This document shows positions 8,949-17,100 of a DNA stretch of 64,000 nucleotides, piece by piece (the first letter of the stretch is position 1; every line of letters starts with the position of its first letter). The stretch comes from Granulicella sp. S156 (GTDB lineage: Bacteria; Acidobacteriota; Terriglobia; Terriglobales; Acidobacteriaceae): NCBI RefSeq assembly GCF_009766105.1, contig NZ_LMUH01000025.1, positions 439,190 through 503,189 of the forward strand, in the 5' to 3' direction. The notes below the pieces were generated by a model. The model searched no databases and was not told where the DNA came from. It worked only from the letters and a program-made list of their open reading frames with translations. A program made the position numbers and the translations under genes.

Positions 8949-11720
8949 ATGAAATCGCTAGTATCTCGATTTTTAATTGCAATGACCGGAATCATGCTTC
9001 TACCTATTACAGCCTTCGCTTACTCTGTTGGAGCGGTAACCCCTTTTACCAGTTATGAGGCCGAGGGCGGAACAGTAGGTGGAGGAGCCACCGTCGTATC
9101 TCTTACTTCGCCGCCAACAACTCAATACTCAAGCCCGACACTCGAAGCATCCGGCCACGCCTATGTCCAACTCGCCGGCACCGGACAGTATGTACAGTGG
9201 ACCAACAATACCGGCCAACCTATCACTTTCATCAATGTGCGTGAATCCATACCAGACGCTCCTGCAGGTGGAGGAATCACGGCCACGTTGAACCTGTATG
9301 TCAATGGCGTGTTTCGCCAGACTCTGAATCTAAACTCAAAACAGACATGGATCTATGAAGGCAACAACAACTATCAGGGAAACGATCAGAATCCCGCCGA
9401 CGGCGATCCGCATGTTTTTTTTGATGAGTCGCACACTTTTATAACAGGCGCTCCGATCGCCCCAGGCAGCACCTTCTCTCTTCAGCAAGACGCGTCGAAC
9501 ACTGCGGCCTTTTACTATATTGATGTCATCGATGTTGAGAACCCTCCAGCGCCATTGACTCAGCCCGCTAATTCGATCTCCATTACAAGCTGCGGAGCCG
9601 TGGCCGACAACAATCCCACCAACGGCGCAGCTGATCCGAATGACGTAGACAGTACCGCAGCCATCCAAAACTGCATCAATCAGGCCCAAACCCAGGGCAA
9701 AATCTTGTGGATTCCAGAGGGAACCTTTTACCTGAAGGGCACAACAGGCCTTCAGGCACAAGGAATTACGATTGAAGGGGCCGGGATGTGGTACAGCACG
9801 ATCTATCGAGACGTTCCCCTCCCGAATTCGGCTGGGTTAGCGGCGATATTTTCTGTTACTTCTTGCACCGTGGAAAATTTTCATCTCGATTCGAATGCGC
9901 TCAGTCGCGCTACATCTGACGGCGATGGCGGCGCGATGGATACCACCGGCACTAACTGGCTTGCGAATGGTATCTGGAGCCAACACGTGGAATCCGGTTT
10001 CTGGGCATCTGGCACAGGAGGAACAGTCGAAAACTCCCGCCTCACGTCAATTTGGGCTGACGGATGCAACCTCAATAACGTCTCCTTGACCGGAACAGTC
10101 GGAAACAACCTAACCGCAAACAATAACTTCATTCGTGGCACAGGCGACGATGCGATGGCGATTAACTCGGTCGACTATAACACCAGTGCAAACGGCAACA
10201 TCTACTACACTGCGATGTCGAACATTACAGAAACCAACAACACATTGATCGCTCCGTGGGGAGGTAAAGGGATTGGCATCTACGGGGGCAGCGGTCATCA
10301 TGTGGAGAATAATTACATTAGCGACACAGCCAGGTACATCGGCCTCGGAGTCGGCCGATTTGGAGTGAACGGCAGCGACCTTCACACTTCAACAGTGTCA
10401 GGCAATGTCATCGTGAGATCGGGTGGCAATGGCTTTGACCAGGGGCAACCGGCTCTACAGATAGGCAACGGTGGTGACGGTCAAAATGTTGGCGTTGTCG
10501 ACAGCATGACGGTGACCGGAAATACGGTGATCAACTCGCTGTATGACGGCATTGGATTTTCAACTTCGACAAATACACTTTTGCAGAACAACACCGTTAC
10601 CTCTCCCTGGCGTAACGGCATCGTCATAGCTCCTCCGTATTATCCCGCCCCAACGGGCTCTGCAACGATCACAGATAACACTGTAACCGGGCTTCTGTCC
10701 GGTGAATCAGCCTTCGTCAATAACTCCAGCGGTTTTACCGTAACCTTAAGTGGCAATGGCTGGCTGGCATCAACATCTGAAGCCCCCTATGGTGGAACTC
10801 CGGCTGATATTCCAGGTACGGTGCAAGCGGATAATTACGACACCGGTGGGCAGTCGGTCGCCTATAACGTCACCTCAATCAACGGCACAGCGAATAGTTA
10901 CCGATCCGATGGCGTCGATCTCGAAACTACGTCGGATACCGGAGGCGGTTATGATCTCGGATGGACGAGCGGCGGACAATGGTTCCGCTATACCGTCAAC
11001 GTGGCGTCTGCCGGAACATACACAATCAGTTTCCGCATCGCCGCTCCCAGCGCTGTTACCGATGCGTTTCATATATCTAGCGCATCAGGAGCGAACCTGA
11101 GTGGGAGTGTCAACATACCCGCGACCGGGGGTTGGCAGACGTGGACAACCGTAACGGCCGATGTGACGCTTCCGGCAGGCCAACAGGTCTTAACTCTGAG
11201 CGAAGATACTGGCGGTTGGAACATCAACTACGCTGCATTTGCATTGGCCGCATTGCCTTATGGAGGGGTGCCCGCTCCCGTCCCTGGAACGGTCCAGGCC
11301 GAAAACTACGATCTGGGCGGACAGGGAGTTGGTTACAGCGTCACTTCTGTCAACGGTACTGGGAATGGCTATCGATCCGACGGCGTCGATCTGGAAACCA
11401 CATCGGACACAGGAGGTGGTTATGATCTCGGGTGGACGGGCAGTGGACAGTGGTTCCACTACACGGTAGATGTCGCGTCTGCTGGAACCTACACGGCCAG
11501 CTTCCGGGTAGCTGCGCCCAGCGCGGTATCCGATGCGTTCCATATTTCCAACTCTTCAGGAACAAACCTTAGCGGCGGAGTCAGCCTACCCGCGACCAAC
11601 GGCTGGCAAACTTGGACAACTGTAACGGCCACCGTGACACTGCCGACAGGTAGCCAGGTTCTCACGCTGAATGAAGATAACGGCGGTTGGAATATCAACT
11701 ACGTCTCACTTGAGCAGTAG
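8949..11720 (+). CDS. Secreted GH87-like alpha-1,3-glucanase/mycodextranase with CBM6 modules
   Basis: A 923-residue exported protein. The signal peptide ends near residue 25 (ITAFA). An N-terminal carbohydrate-binding-like beta-sandwich covers about 30-200. The middle, about 205-600, is a right-handed beta-helix with the GH87 look: a WIPEGTFYL strand, ANGIWSQHVESGFWASG, WADGCNLNN, and the Asp pair in RGTGDDAMAIN (residues about 399-400), where known GH87 enzymes carry catalytic Asp residues. Two CBM6-type modules follow at about 612-766 and 769-923; they are near copies of each other at both protein and DNA level. The likely substrate is fungal or bacterial alpha-1,3-glucan. Another beta-helix glycosidase or lyase cannot be excluded. 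Confidence 0.75.
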   Translation: MKSLVSRFLIAMTGIMLLPITAFAYSVGAVTPFTSYEAEGGTVGGGATVVSLTSPPTTQYSSPTLEASGHAYVQLAGTGQYVQWTNNTGQPITFINVRESIPDAPAGGGITATLNLYVNGVFRQTLNLNSKQTWIYEGNNNYQGNDQNPADGDPHVFFDESHTFITGAPIAPGSTFSLQQDASNTAAFYYIDVIDVENPPAPLTQPANSISITSCGAVADNNPTNGAADPNDVDSTAAIQNCINQAQTQGKILWIPEGTFYLKGTTGLQAQGITIEGAGMWYSTIYRDVPLPNSAGLAAIFSVTSCTVENFHLDSNALSRATSDGDGGAMDTTGTNWLANGIWSQHVESGFWASGTGGTVENSRLTSIWADGCNLNNVSLTGTVGNNLTANNNFIRGTGDDAMAINSVDYNTSANGNIYYTAMSNITETNNTLIAPWGGKGIGIYGGSGHHVENNYISDTARYIGLGVGRFGVNGSDLHTSTVSGNVIVRSGGNGFDQGQPALQIGNGGDGQNVGVVDSMTVTGNTVINSLYDGIGFSTSTNTLLQNNTVTSPWRNGIVIAPPYYPAPTGSATITDNTVTGLLSGESAFVNNSSGFTVTLSGNGWLASTSEAPYGGTPADIPGTVQADNYDTGGQSVAYNVTSINGTANSYRSDGVDLETTSDTGGGYDLGWTSGGQWFRYTVNVASAGTYTISFRIAAPSAVTDAFHISSASGANLSGSVNIPATGGWQTWTTVTADVTLPAGQQVLTLSEDTGGWNINYAAFALAALPYGGVPAPVPGTVQAENYDLGGQGVGYSVTSVNGTGNGYRSDGVDLETTSDTGGGYDLGWTGSGQWFHYTVDVASAGTYTASFRVAAPSAVSDAFHISNSSGTNLSGGVSLPATNGWQTWTTVTATVTLPTGSQVLTLNEDNGGWNINYVSLEQ
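10783..11717 (+). repeat. Tandem duplication of CBM6-coding segment
   Basis: Two consecutive segments of about 465 bases (roughly 10783-11247 and 11254-11717) encode CBM6-like modules that align throughout. Both contain the blocks YRSDGVDLETTSDTGGGYDLG, GQWF.YTV, SAGTY and WQTWTTVTA. The DNA is also similar, so the duplication is fairly recent and could recombine to change module number. Confidence 0.8.
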
Positions 11721-11813
11721 CCAGCCACTGCGCTTCTACACCGGGACACGTTTCGCACCTTACGATGGTCCGAAACTTAAGCCATGCGGTGCCCAGCAAG
11801 ACAGACCAACCAG

Positions 11814-12455
11814 TCAAGTTTTATATAAAGGAGATCCGGTGGAACGCACCGTCCAGAGTCTTCCGTTGTAACGCAGGTCGGTAATCGATAGTGGTGCAAT
11901 CTCAAGGCGCCAAAAAGAACTGGGCGGTGCCTGCATTGCATAAAGGATTGCTGCACGAACGACTGCTGGATGTGTCACCGCGAGCGTGTGACCAGCGCCT
12001 GTCTGGCTCTCCATCCAATTCCCTATGCGCTCTACGACCTGTCGGAATGACTCCCCTCCATGAGGGGCCACCTCGACATCCGTCAACCACGCGGCCAAAC
12101 CTATCGGATCGAGCGCATGAACCTCCTCAATCCCTTTGCCGCTCCAGATTCCATAATTGACGTCTGCGATTTCGCTGGCGACTGTCCAATCGAGGCCTAG
12201 CGCTCCAGCCGTCTGCTGCACACGTTTTTCCGGCCCACAATAGATTTGTTGAGCACGAGGTGCAGTCCAGTCGATGGCCTCAACCTTCTGCATCTCCTCG
12301 CCAATCACCGGCTCATCCAGAGGAAAGGAGGCTCGCTTCACGGCCAAAGTCGCTGCGTGGCTAATGAGAGTGAGCCGTGCAGGGAGAGATTGTGGTTCTG
12401 AAGATTCCATCGCCGCTAGAGTATCACCGCCGCCACGCAACCTTGACACTCCCAT
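11814..12455 (-). CDS. Histidine phosphatase family protein beside cbtBA
   Basis: A 213-residue phosphoglycerate-mutase-fold protein. The N-terminal catalytic motif reads LISHAAT where the family normally has RHGxT, so the catalytic His is present but the preceding Arg is Ser. The second His motif VTHPAVVRA is intact, as is the CGPEKRVQQTA segment that matches the usual SxxxRxxxTA. It is transcribed divergently from cbtB with 75 bases between them, which suggests a shared control region and a role in cobalt/cobalamin metabolism. It is distinct from the alpha-ribazole phosphatase encoded later in the cluster. The start is uncertain: ATG 12410 would also keep the whole domain. Confidence 0.72.
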   Translation of the reverse strand: MGVSRLRGGGDTLAAMESSEPQSLPARLTLISHAATLAVKRASFPLDEPVIGEEMQKVEAIDWTAPRAQQIYCGPEKRVQQTAGALGLDWTVASEIADVNYGIWSGKGIEEVHALDPIGLAAWLTDVEVAPHGGESFRQVVERIGNWMESQTGAGHTLAVTHPAVVRAAILYAMQAPPSSFWRLEIAPLSITDLRYNGRLWTVRSTGSPLYKT

Positions 12456-12464
12456 CTCGCTTCA

Positions 12465-12530
12465 CTAGGCTCAGGTTCAGACGGGAATTCGAAACTCTCA
12501 AATATCCCATCAGCCCAGGAGACTACCAGC
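12465..12530 (+). promoter_or_regulatory. cbtB leader with partial cobalamin-riboswitch-like blocks
   Basis: The leader shows, in the right order, CTCAGGTTC (12470-12478), GGGAA (12483-12487) and CAGCCCAGGAGACTACC (12511-12527), which resemble the 5', central and 3' conserved blocks of cobalamin riboswitches. The B12 box and the receptor helices between the last two blocks are missing, so it cannot be a normal cobalamin sensor. It may be a decayed riboswitch whose end now serves as the ribosome site, or a chance match. Confidence 0.3.
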
Positions 12531-12749
12531 ATGGCTCAATCCATCGCAGATTCGATTGCTCAACCAGTAGCGGTCCCCGTTATCCCATTGCGGGAATGGA
12601 TGCCTTGGGCGTTGTTCGGCGGACTGCTCATGCTCCTTCTGATCTACTTCGTTGGTGCGGAGCAAGGTGCAACGTCTCTCTTTCAGGGCCGCATGGTCCA
12701 CGAATTTGTTCATGACGGACGCCATCTTCTTGGGTTTCCCTGCCACTAG
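12531..12749 (+). CDS. cbtB: CbtB, small cobalt transporter subunit
   Basis: A 72-residue protein with one membrane helix (about residues 24-44) and the family's characteristic C-terminal metal-binding tail HEFVHDGRHLLGFPCH, which holds four His and one Cys. CbtB and CbtA together form a proposed cobalt transporter that is commonly cobalamin-regulated. The ATG is preceded by a strong CAGGAG ribosome site. cbtA begins 10 bases after its stop, so the two are co-transcribed. Confidence 0.9.
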   Translation: MAQSIADSIAQPVAVPVIPLREWMPWALFGGLLMLLLIYFVGAEQGATSLFQGRMVHEFVHDGRHLLGFPCH

Positions 12750-12759
12750 TGCATCTCTC

Positions 12760-13518
12760 ATGACCCGCACACTGTTGCTTCGCGGAATGCTGGTTGGCTT
12801 AATAGCAGGCCTCTTCGTCTTTGCGTTTGCACACTGGGCTGGCGAGCCATCAGTCGATAAGGCGATCGCTTTTGAGACCAGCATGGATCAGGCAAAGGGC
12901 GAAGCACCTGAACCTGAGATGGTCAGCCGCAAAATTCAGAAAAGCGTTGGGCTGCTGACGGGAGCCCTTGTCTATAGCACAGCATTAGGCGGCATCTTCG
13001 GATTGGTATTCGCTTTCGCGCGAGGGCGCCTCAGTCTCGCAAGGCCGAGAGTGTTAGCGGCGTGGTTGGCGATCTTGGGCTTTATCGCGATCGTTTTAGT
13101 TCCCTCTCTCAAATACCCCGCAAATCCGCCATCCGTCGGAAATCCTGAGACCATTGGCGTGCGCACCGGCGCGTACTTTTTACTCATCGCGATTTCTCTC
13201 ACAGCCATGATGCTTGCGGTGCAGTTGGGTAGATACTGGAGCAGATCCTTGGGTTCGTGGAACGCTTCGCTGCTTTCGGCTTTATTGTTTCTCATTCTTG
13301 TCGGGGTCACGTCTCACTTCCTCCCTCGTATCGACGAGGTACCCGCGGGCTTTCCGGCTTCGCTTCTATGGAAGTTCCGCATCGCTTCATGGGAGACCCA
13401 AGTCGTTTTATGGAGCACTTTAGGCCTGTTTTTTGGCTGGCTCACCGAACGGAGTGAGGGTCTCTCTCAAATTCAGGGCCATTCATCGCGTCCGATGGAA
13501 GAGATGCGCTACTCCTAA
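12760..13518 (+). CDS. cbtA: CbtA, cobalt transporter membrane subunit
   Basis: A 252-residue integral membrane protein with about five to six helices, beginning LLRGMLVGLIAGLFVFAFA and containing HWAGEP, GLLTGALVYSTALGGIFGL and KYPANPP, all features of the CbtA family. It would move cobalt across the inner membrane with CbtB, feeding the cobaltochelatase encoded just downstream. The start used (ATG 12760) matches the family N-terminus; longer forms would overlap cbtB. A cobalamin riboswitch begins about 25 bases after the stop, so the next operon is separately controlled. Confidence 0.88.
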   Translation: MTRTLLLRGMLVGLIAGLFVFAFAHWAGEPSVDKAIAFETSMDQAKGEAPEPEMVSRKIQKSVGLLTGALVYSTALGGIFGLVFAFARGRLSLARPRVLAAWLAILGFIAIVLVPSLKYPANPPSVGNPETIGVRTGAYFLLIAISLTAMMLAVQLGRYWSRSLGSWNASLLSALLFLILVGVTSHFLPRIDEVPAGFPASLLWKFRIASWETQVVLWSTLGLFFGWLTERSEGLSQIQGHSSRPMEEMRYS

Positions 13519-13541
13519 ACTTCCTGACCGTGCTGCGTGGT

Positions 13542-13719
13542 ACCTTTGAAACTGACCCAAGGTGCCCACTGTGGGCTTAAAAGGGAAGTCCGGAGAAAAA
13601 CCGGCGCGGTCCCGCCACTGTAAACAAAGATGTTCGGCCGGAAGCACCACTCGATGAAGCAATCGGGGAAGGATATCGGCTGACACGCAAATCTTTGAGC
13701 CAGGAGACCTGCCAAAGGT
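13542..13719 (+). promoter_or_regulatory. Cobalamin riboswitch (first copy)
   Basis: All conserved parts are visible: a closing stem ACCTTTG (13542-13548) with CAAAGGT (13713-13719), AAGGTGCCC, GGGAAGTCCGG, CCGGCGCGGTCCC, the B12 box GCCACTGT (13614-13621) and the terminal block GCCAGGAGACCTGCC. A small hairpin TTTCTG/CAGAAA at 13732-13750 may belong to the expression platform. The element should lower expression of what follows when adenosylcobalamin is plentiful. What follows now is a btuC remnant and then cobN. Confidence 0.95.
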
Positions 13720-13857
13720 TCGAACTGCAACTTTCTGCGGAGAACAGAAACCTTGCTTATAGCTCCTGGCTCAAACGAAGAAAATTCGCGCTTCCCTTCC
13801 ACGTCTCACCCAATGACGCGACGCGCGTTCGCGACAGTACCCGGCTATATTACGGAC

Positions 13858-14133
13858 TCGATCCTAGTCGCCGGGTCCATCGCATTGACTGGCCTAATCG
13901 GGTTTGTCGGTCTGATTGTCCCGCACCTGGTATGTTCGAGGATCAATCCTGACCACCGCATCCTACTGCCTAGCGTGTTCTTGTTTGGTGTAGTACTGCT
14001 GGCCCTTTGCGGGGCAATTGGAAGTGTTGTGCTGCCCCCTTCAGAAATTCCAGTCGGTGCTTTGCTAGCACTCATCGGTGGCCCTTATTTAGTCTGGGTG
14101 ACCCGTCAAAGAAGACCATCCGAGGAGATGTAG
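13858..14133 (+). pseudogene. btuC: C-terminal remnant of a BtuC/FecCD-type permease
   Basis: From about 13858 the frame encodes the last 91 or so residues of a FecCD-family permease: SILVAGSIALTGLIGFVGLIVPHL, the PDHR motif, and PPSEIPVGALLALIGGPYL near the end. A normal member is about 330 residues, so at least two thirds is missing. The open frame can be extended back to 13753, but that part shows no permease similarity and no proper start. The stop lies 2 bases before cobN. The riboswitch upstream probably once controlled a B12-uptake operon (btuB/F/C/D), most of which has been deleted. Confidence 0.8.
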
Positions 14134-14135
14134 CT

Positions 14136-17100
14136 ATGTCGACATCACATCGTCAACGAGTCGTTCGTGCCGACGGGCGTGCATTCAATATCGTTCAGCA
14201 TCGAGCACACCTCACCTACTGCTACACCGGTTGCTGTTGCGGGATTACAGAACGCGGGTACGCTGCTGTGCCCGTAGATGTTTACCAAGAGGAGTGGCTC
14301 AAGCGTAAGATCCGGAACGATGTCCACCTGACAAAGGGTGGATGTATTGGCCCTTGCGCGCTGGCGAATGTAGCCAGCCTGGTCTTCGATGGCAAGAGCA
14401 TTTGGTTCCACTCAGTAAATAGCGAATGGCATGTCCGCCAGATCTTCGAATACATCGACTCCATGTTGAAGGCAGATCGCTTCATGCAGCCACCGGCAGA
14501 GCTGAGTGAGTATGCCTTCAACTATTACGACTGGGACGTCCGCGTTCCCAGCCCAACAGACGGCCTCACGCAACTTGAGATGGTGCAGCCGAATGGCGCG
14601 ATCTTGCTCCTATCCCACGCTGATACGGACATGCTCACCCTCATTAAGGCGTCTGAATTACTACCCCCTGAATTGCGTGTGGGCTCATTTTCCTTGAACG
14701 CGCTACGCAACGAAGATCAGATGAACGCGCTGATCACGGGCGAGATGAGTAGAGCGAAGGTCATCTTAGTTCGTTGCCACGGACCGCTGAGTTGTATCCC
14801 GGGGTTCGACAGGCTAAAAACGGCCTGCCTGGAGCGTGGGCAATCGCTTGTACTGGTTAGCGGTACCGGCGACAACGCTTCCGAGTTCTCTGAAACGATC
14901 AATGTTCCCGCCGATGTAATGCAGACCGCTTCGGGCTACCTCGACCTGGGAGGCGTAGCCAATTTTGCCGAACTATTCCGATTTCTATCCGACCGATTGA
15001 TGCTCACAGGCTATGGTTATGCGGCACCAAGTTCGATGCCCGAACACGGAATTTATCTGCCTGAGATGGACGTTGCGACCTTCGAGGATTGGCAACGCCA
15101 AGCGGATTCAGCGAGACCCACAGCCGCTGTACTCTTCTACCGCGCTCATCGGATGAGCGGAAATACTGCCTTCATAGACAAATTGGCCGAGACGCTTCAA
15201 AGCAAAGGTATGAATGCCTTATGCATCTTCACATCGAGCCTTAAGTCGAAAGATGAAGGGCGTCCCGCCGCATTCCGGCTGATAGAGGGCCGAGCTGACG
15301 TACTCATCTCGACACTGTCCTTTGCACTCGGAGAAGTCAACACCGGCTCCGTGACAGTTGCTGGCGATGCGCTGGATTCGCTGGAACAGCTTGGTATCCC
15401 CATTCTTCAAGCCATAGCTAGCGGCATGCCCAGGGGAGCGTGGGAAGGATCACGACGCGGCCTTAGTTCTCTCGACACGGCCGTCAACGTAGCAATCCCC
15501 GAGTTCGACGGCCGCATCATCACCATTCCAATCTCCTTCAAAGAGCGTAGCGCCACAGGCACAGATAACCTGTATGTCCCACATGAAGAGCGTATCGAAC
15601 GTGTGGCCGGTATCGCTGCTCGTCTTGCAACTCTTCGCCGCAAACCAAATATTGAACGACGCATTGCCTTTGTATTGACGAACTCGGCGGCAAAGGCCTC
15701 GCAGGTTGGTGGAGCGGTAGGTCTTGATTCGCCAGCCAGTCTGCTGACGGTCCTTCGTGCAATGCGTGGGCGCAGATACAACATCTCAGCACTGCCTGAA
15801 ACATCCGACGAGTTGATGCAGGATCTTTTGCAGCGTGGAACCTACGACGATAATTACCCCCTGAATCCAGCGCAAGCCAAGCGATTTGCGAGGTCTGCCT
15901 ACCGAAAGCTTTTCGCGTCATTCCCGGAACGCCCAGCCCGCAGAATGCAGGACTTCTGGGGACAGCCGCAGGATCGCGGGTTCAGCATAATGCCCGCCAA
16001 AAAGACGGATAAGAAGTTGCTGCCGACGATTGGCGGCAAGGTGGTCTCCATTGATCTAGAAGAGCCTTGGGGAGATGAACACGACTATCTGTTCGCGGCG
16101 ATGGATTTCGGAAACGCTTTGATTGCGCTTCAGCCTCCACGGGGATACGGCATTGACCCCGATGCCATCTATCACACGCCGGATCTGCCGCCGACGCACC
16201 ACTACACCGCCTTCTATCGCTGGCTGGGTACGCCGCAGTCGGAGGGCGGCTGGGGCGCGGACGCGATTGTGCATATGGGCAAGCACGGCACGCTCGAATG
16301 GCTTCCCGGCAAAGGCATAGGCCTCTCTGGTGAGTGCTTCCCCGATCTGCTGCTGGGCGATCTTCCCTTGGTCTATCCGTTCATCATCAACGATCCCGGG
16401 GAGGGGAGCCAATCGAAGCGGCGCGCCCATGCTGTCGTCGTCGACCATCTAACCCCGCCGATGACAAGCGCCGAAACCTACGGTCCTCTGGCCGAGTTGA
16501 ACCAGCTGGTCAACGAGTACTATGCCGTCGAAAAACTTGACCCTGCGAAGCTGCCATATCTTCAGCAGCAGATATGGGAACTGGTACAGCGCACGAACCT
16601 GAAGGCCGATCTCGACACCAAGACGATGTTGACACGAGAGCGCGGCGACCACACGCACGAGTGGGATGACGCATTGACGCCCGAGGGTGTTCCAACGACC
16701 TTAGCCTCAATGACAGGCAACGAGGTGGCACACCTCATCGAAGACCTCGATGGGTATCTCTGCGAATTAGGAATGGCACAGATTAGAGACGGTCTGCATA
16801 TTCTCGGACAGATGCCTGGTCTGCCCGAGATGCTTCGCTCACTTACACGACTCGCAAATATCGGCACACCGAGTCTGCAACAAAGCCTTGCCATCGCTTT
16901 CGGTTTTGATCTGGCTCTGCTGCTTGACAAACCTGGTGAGCGACTGCTGGAGTCAAGAGAATTACTTGGCCAAACCTGCTACACCCGAGCGGATGTGCTC
17001 GAACTTTTAGATCGCGCTTCTCTCGATTTATTCACGATGCTCGAAACACTCGGCTTTCGTCCCGAGACTGTCAGTGAAGTTCAACGTGCTGTACTCGGCG

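Noticed and set aside
10783-11717. CRISPR-like or mobile-element repeat
   Set aside because: The repeat is in frame and encodes two CBM6 modules; no spacer pattern or transposase is present.
14007-14135. N-terminal extension of CobN
   Set aside because: It overlaps the btuC remnant in another frame; the ferredoxin domain starts naturally from ATG 14136.
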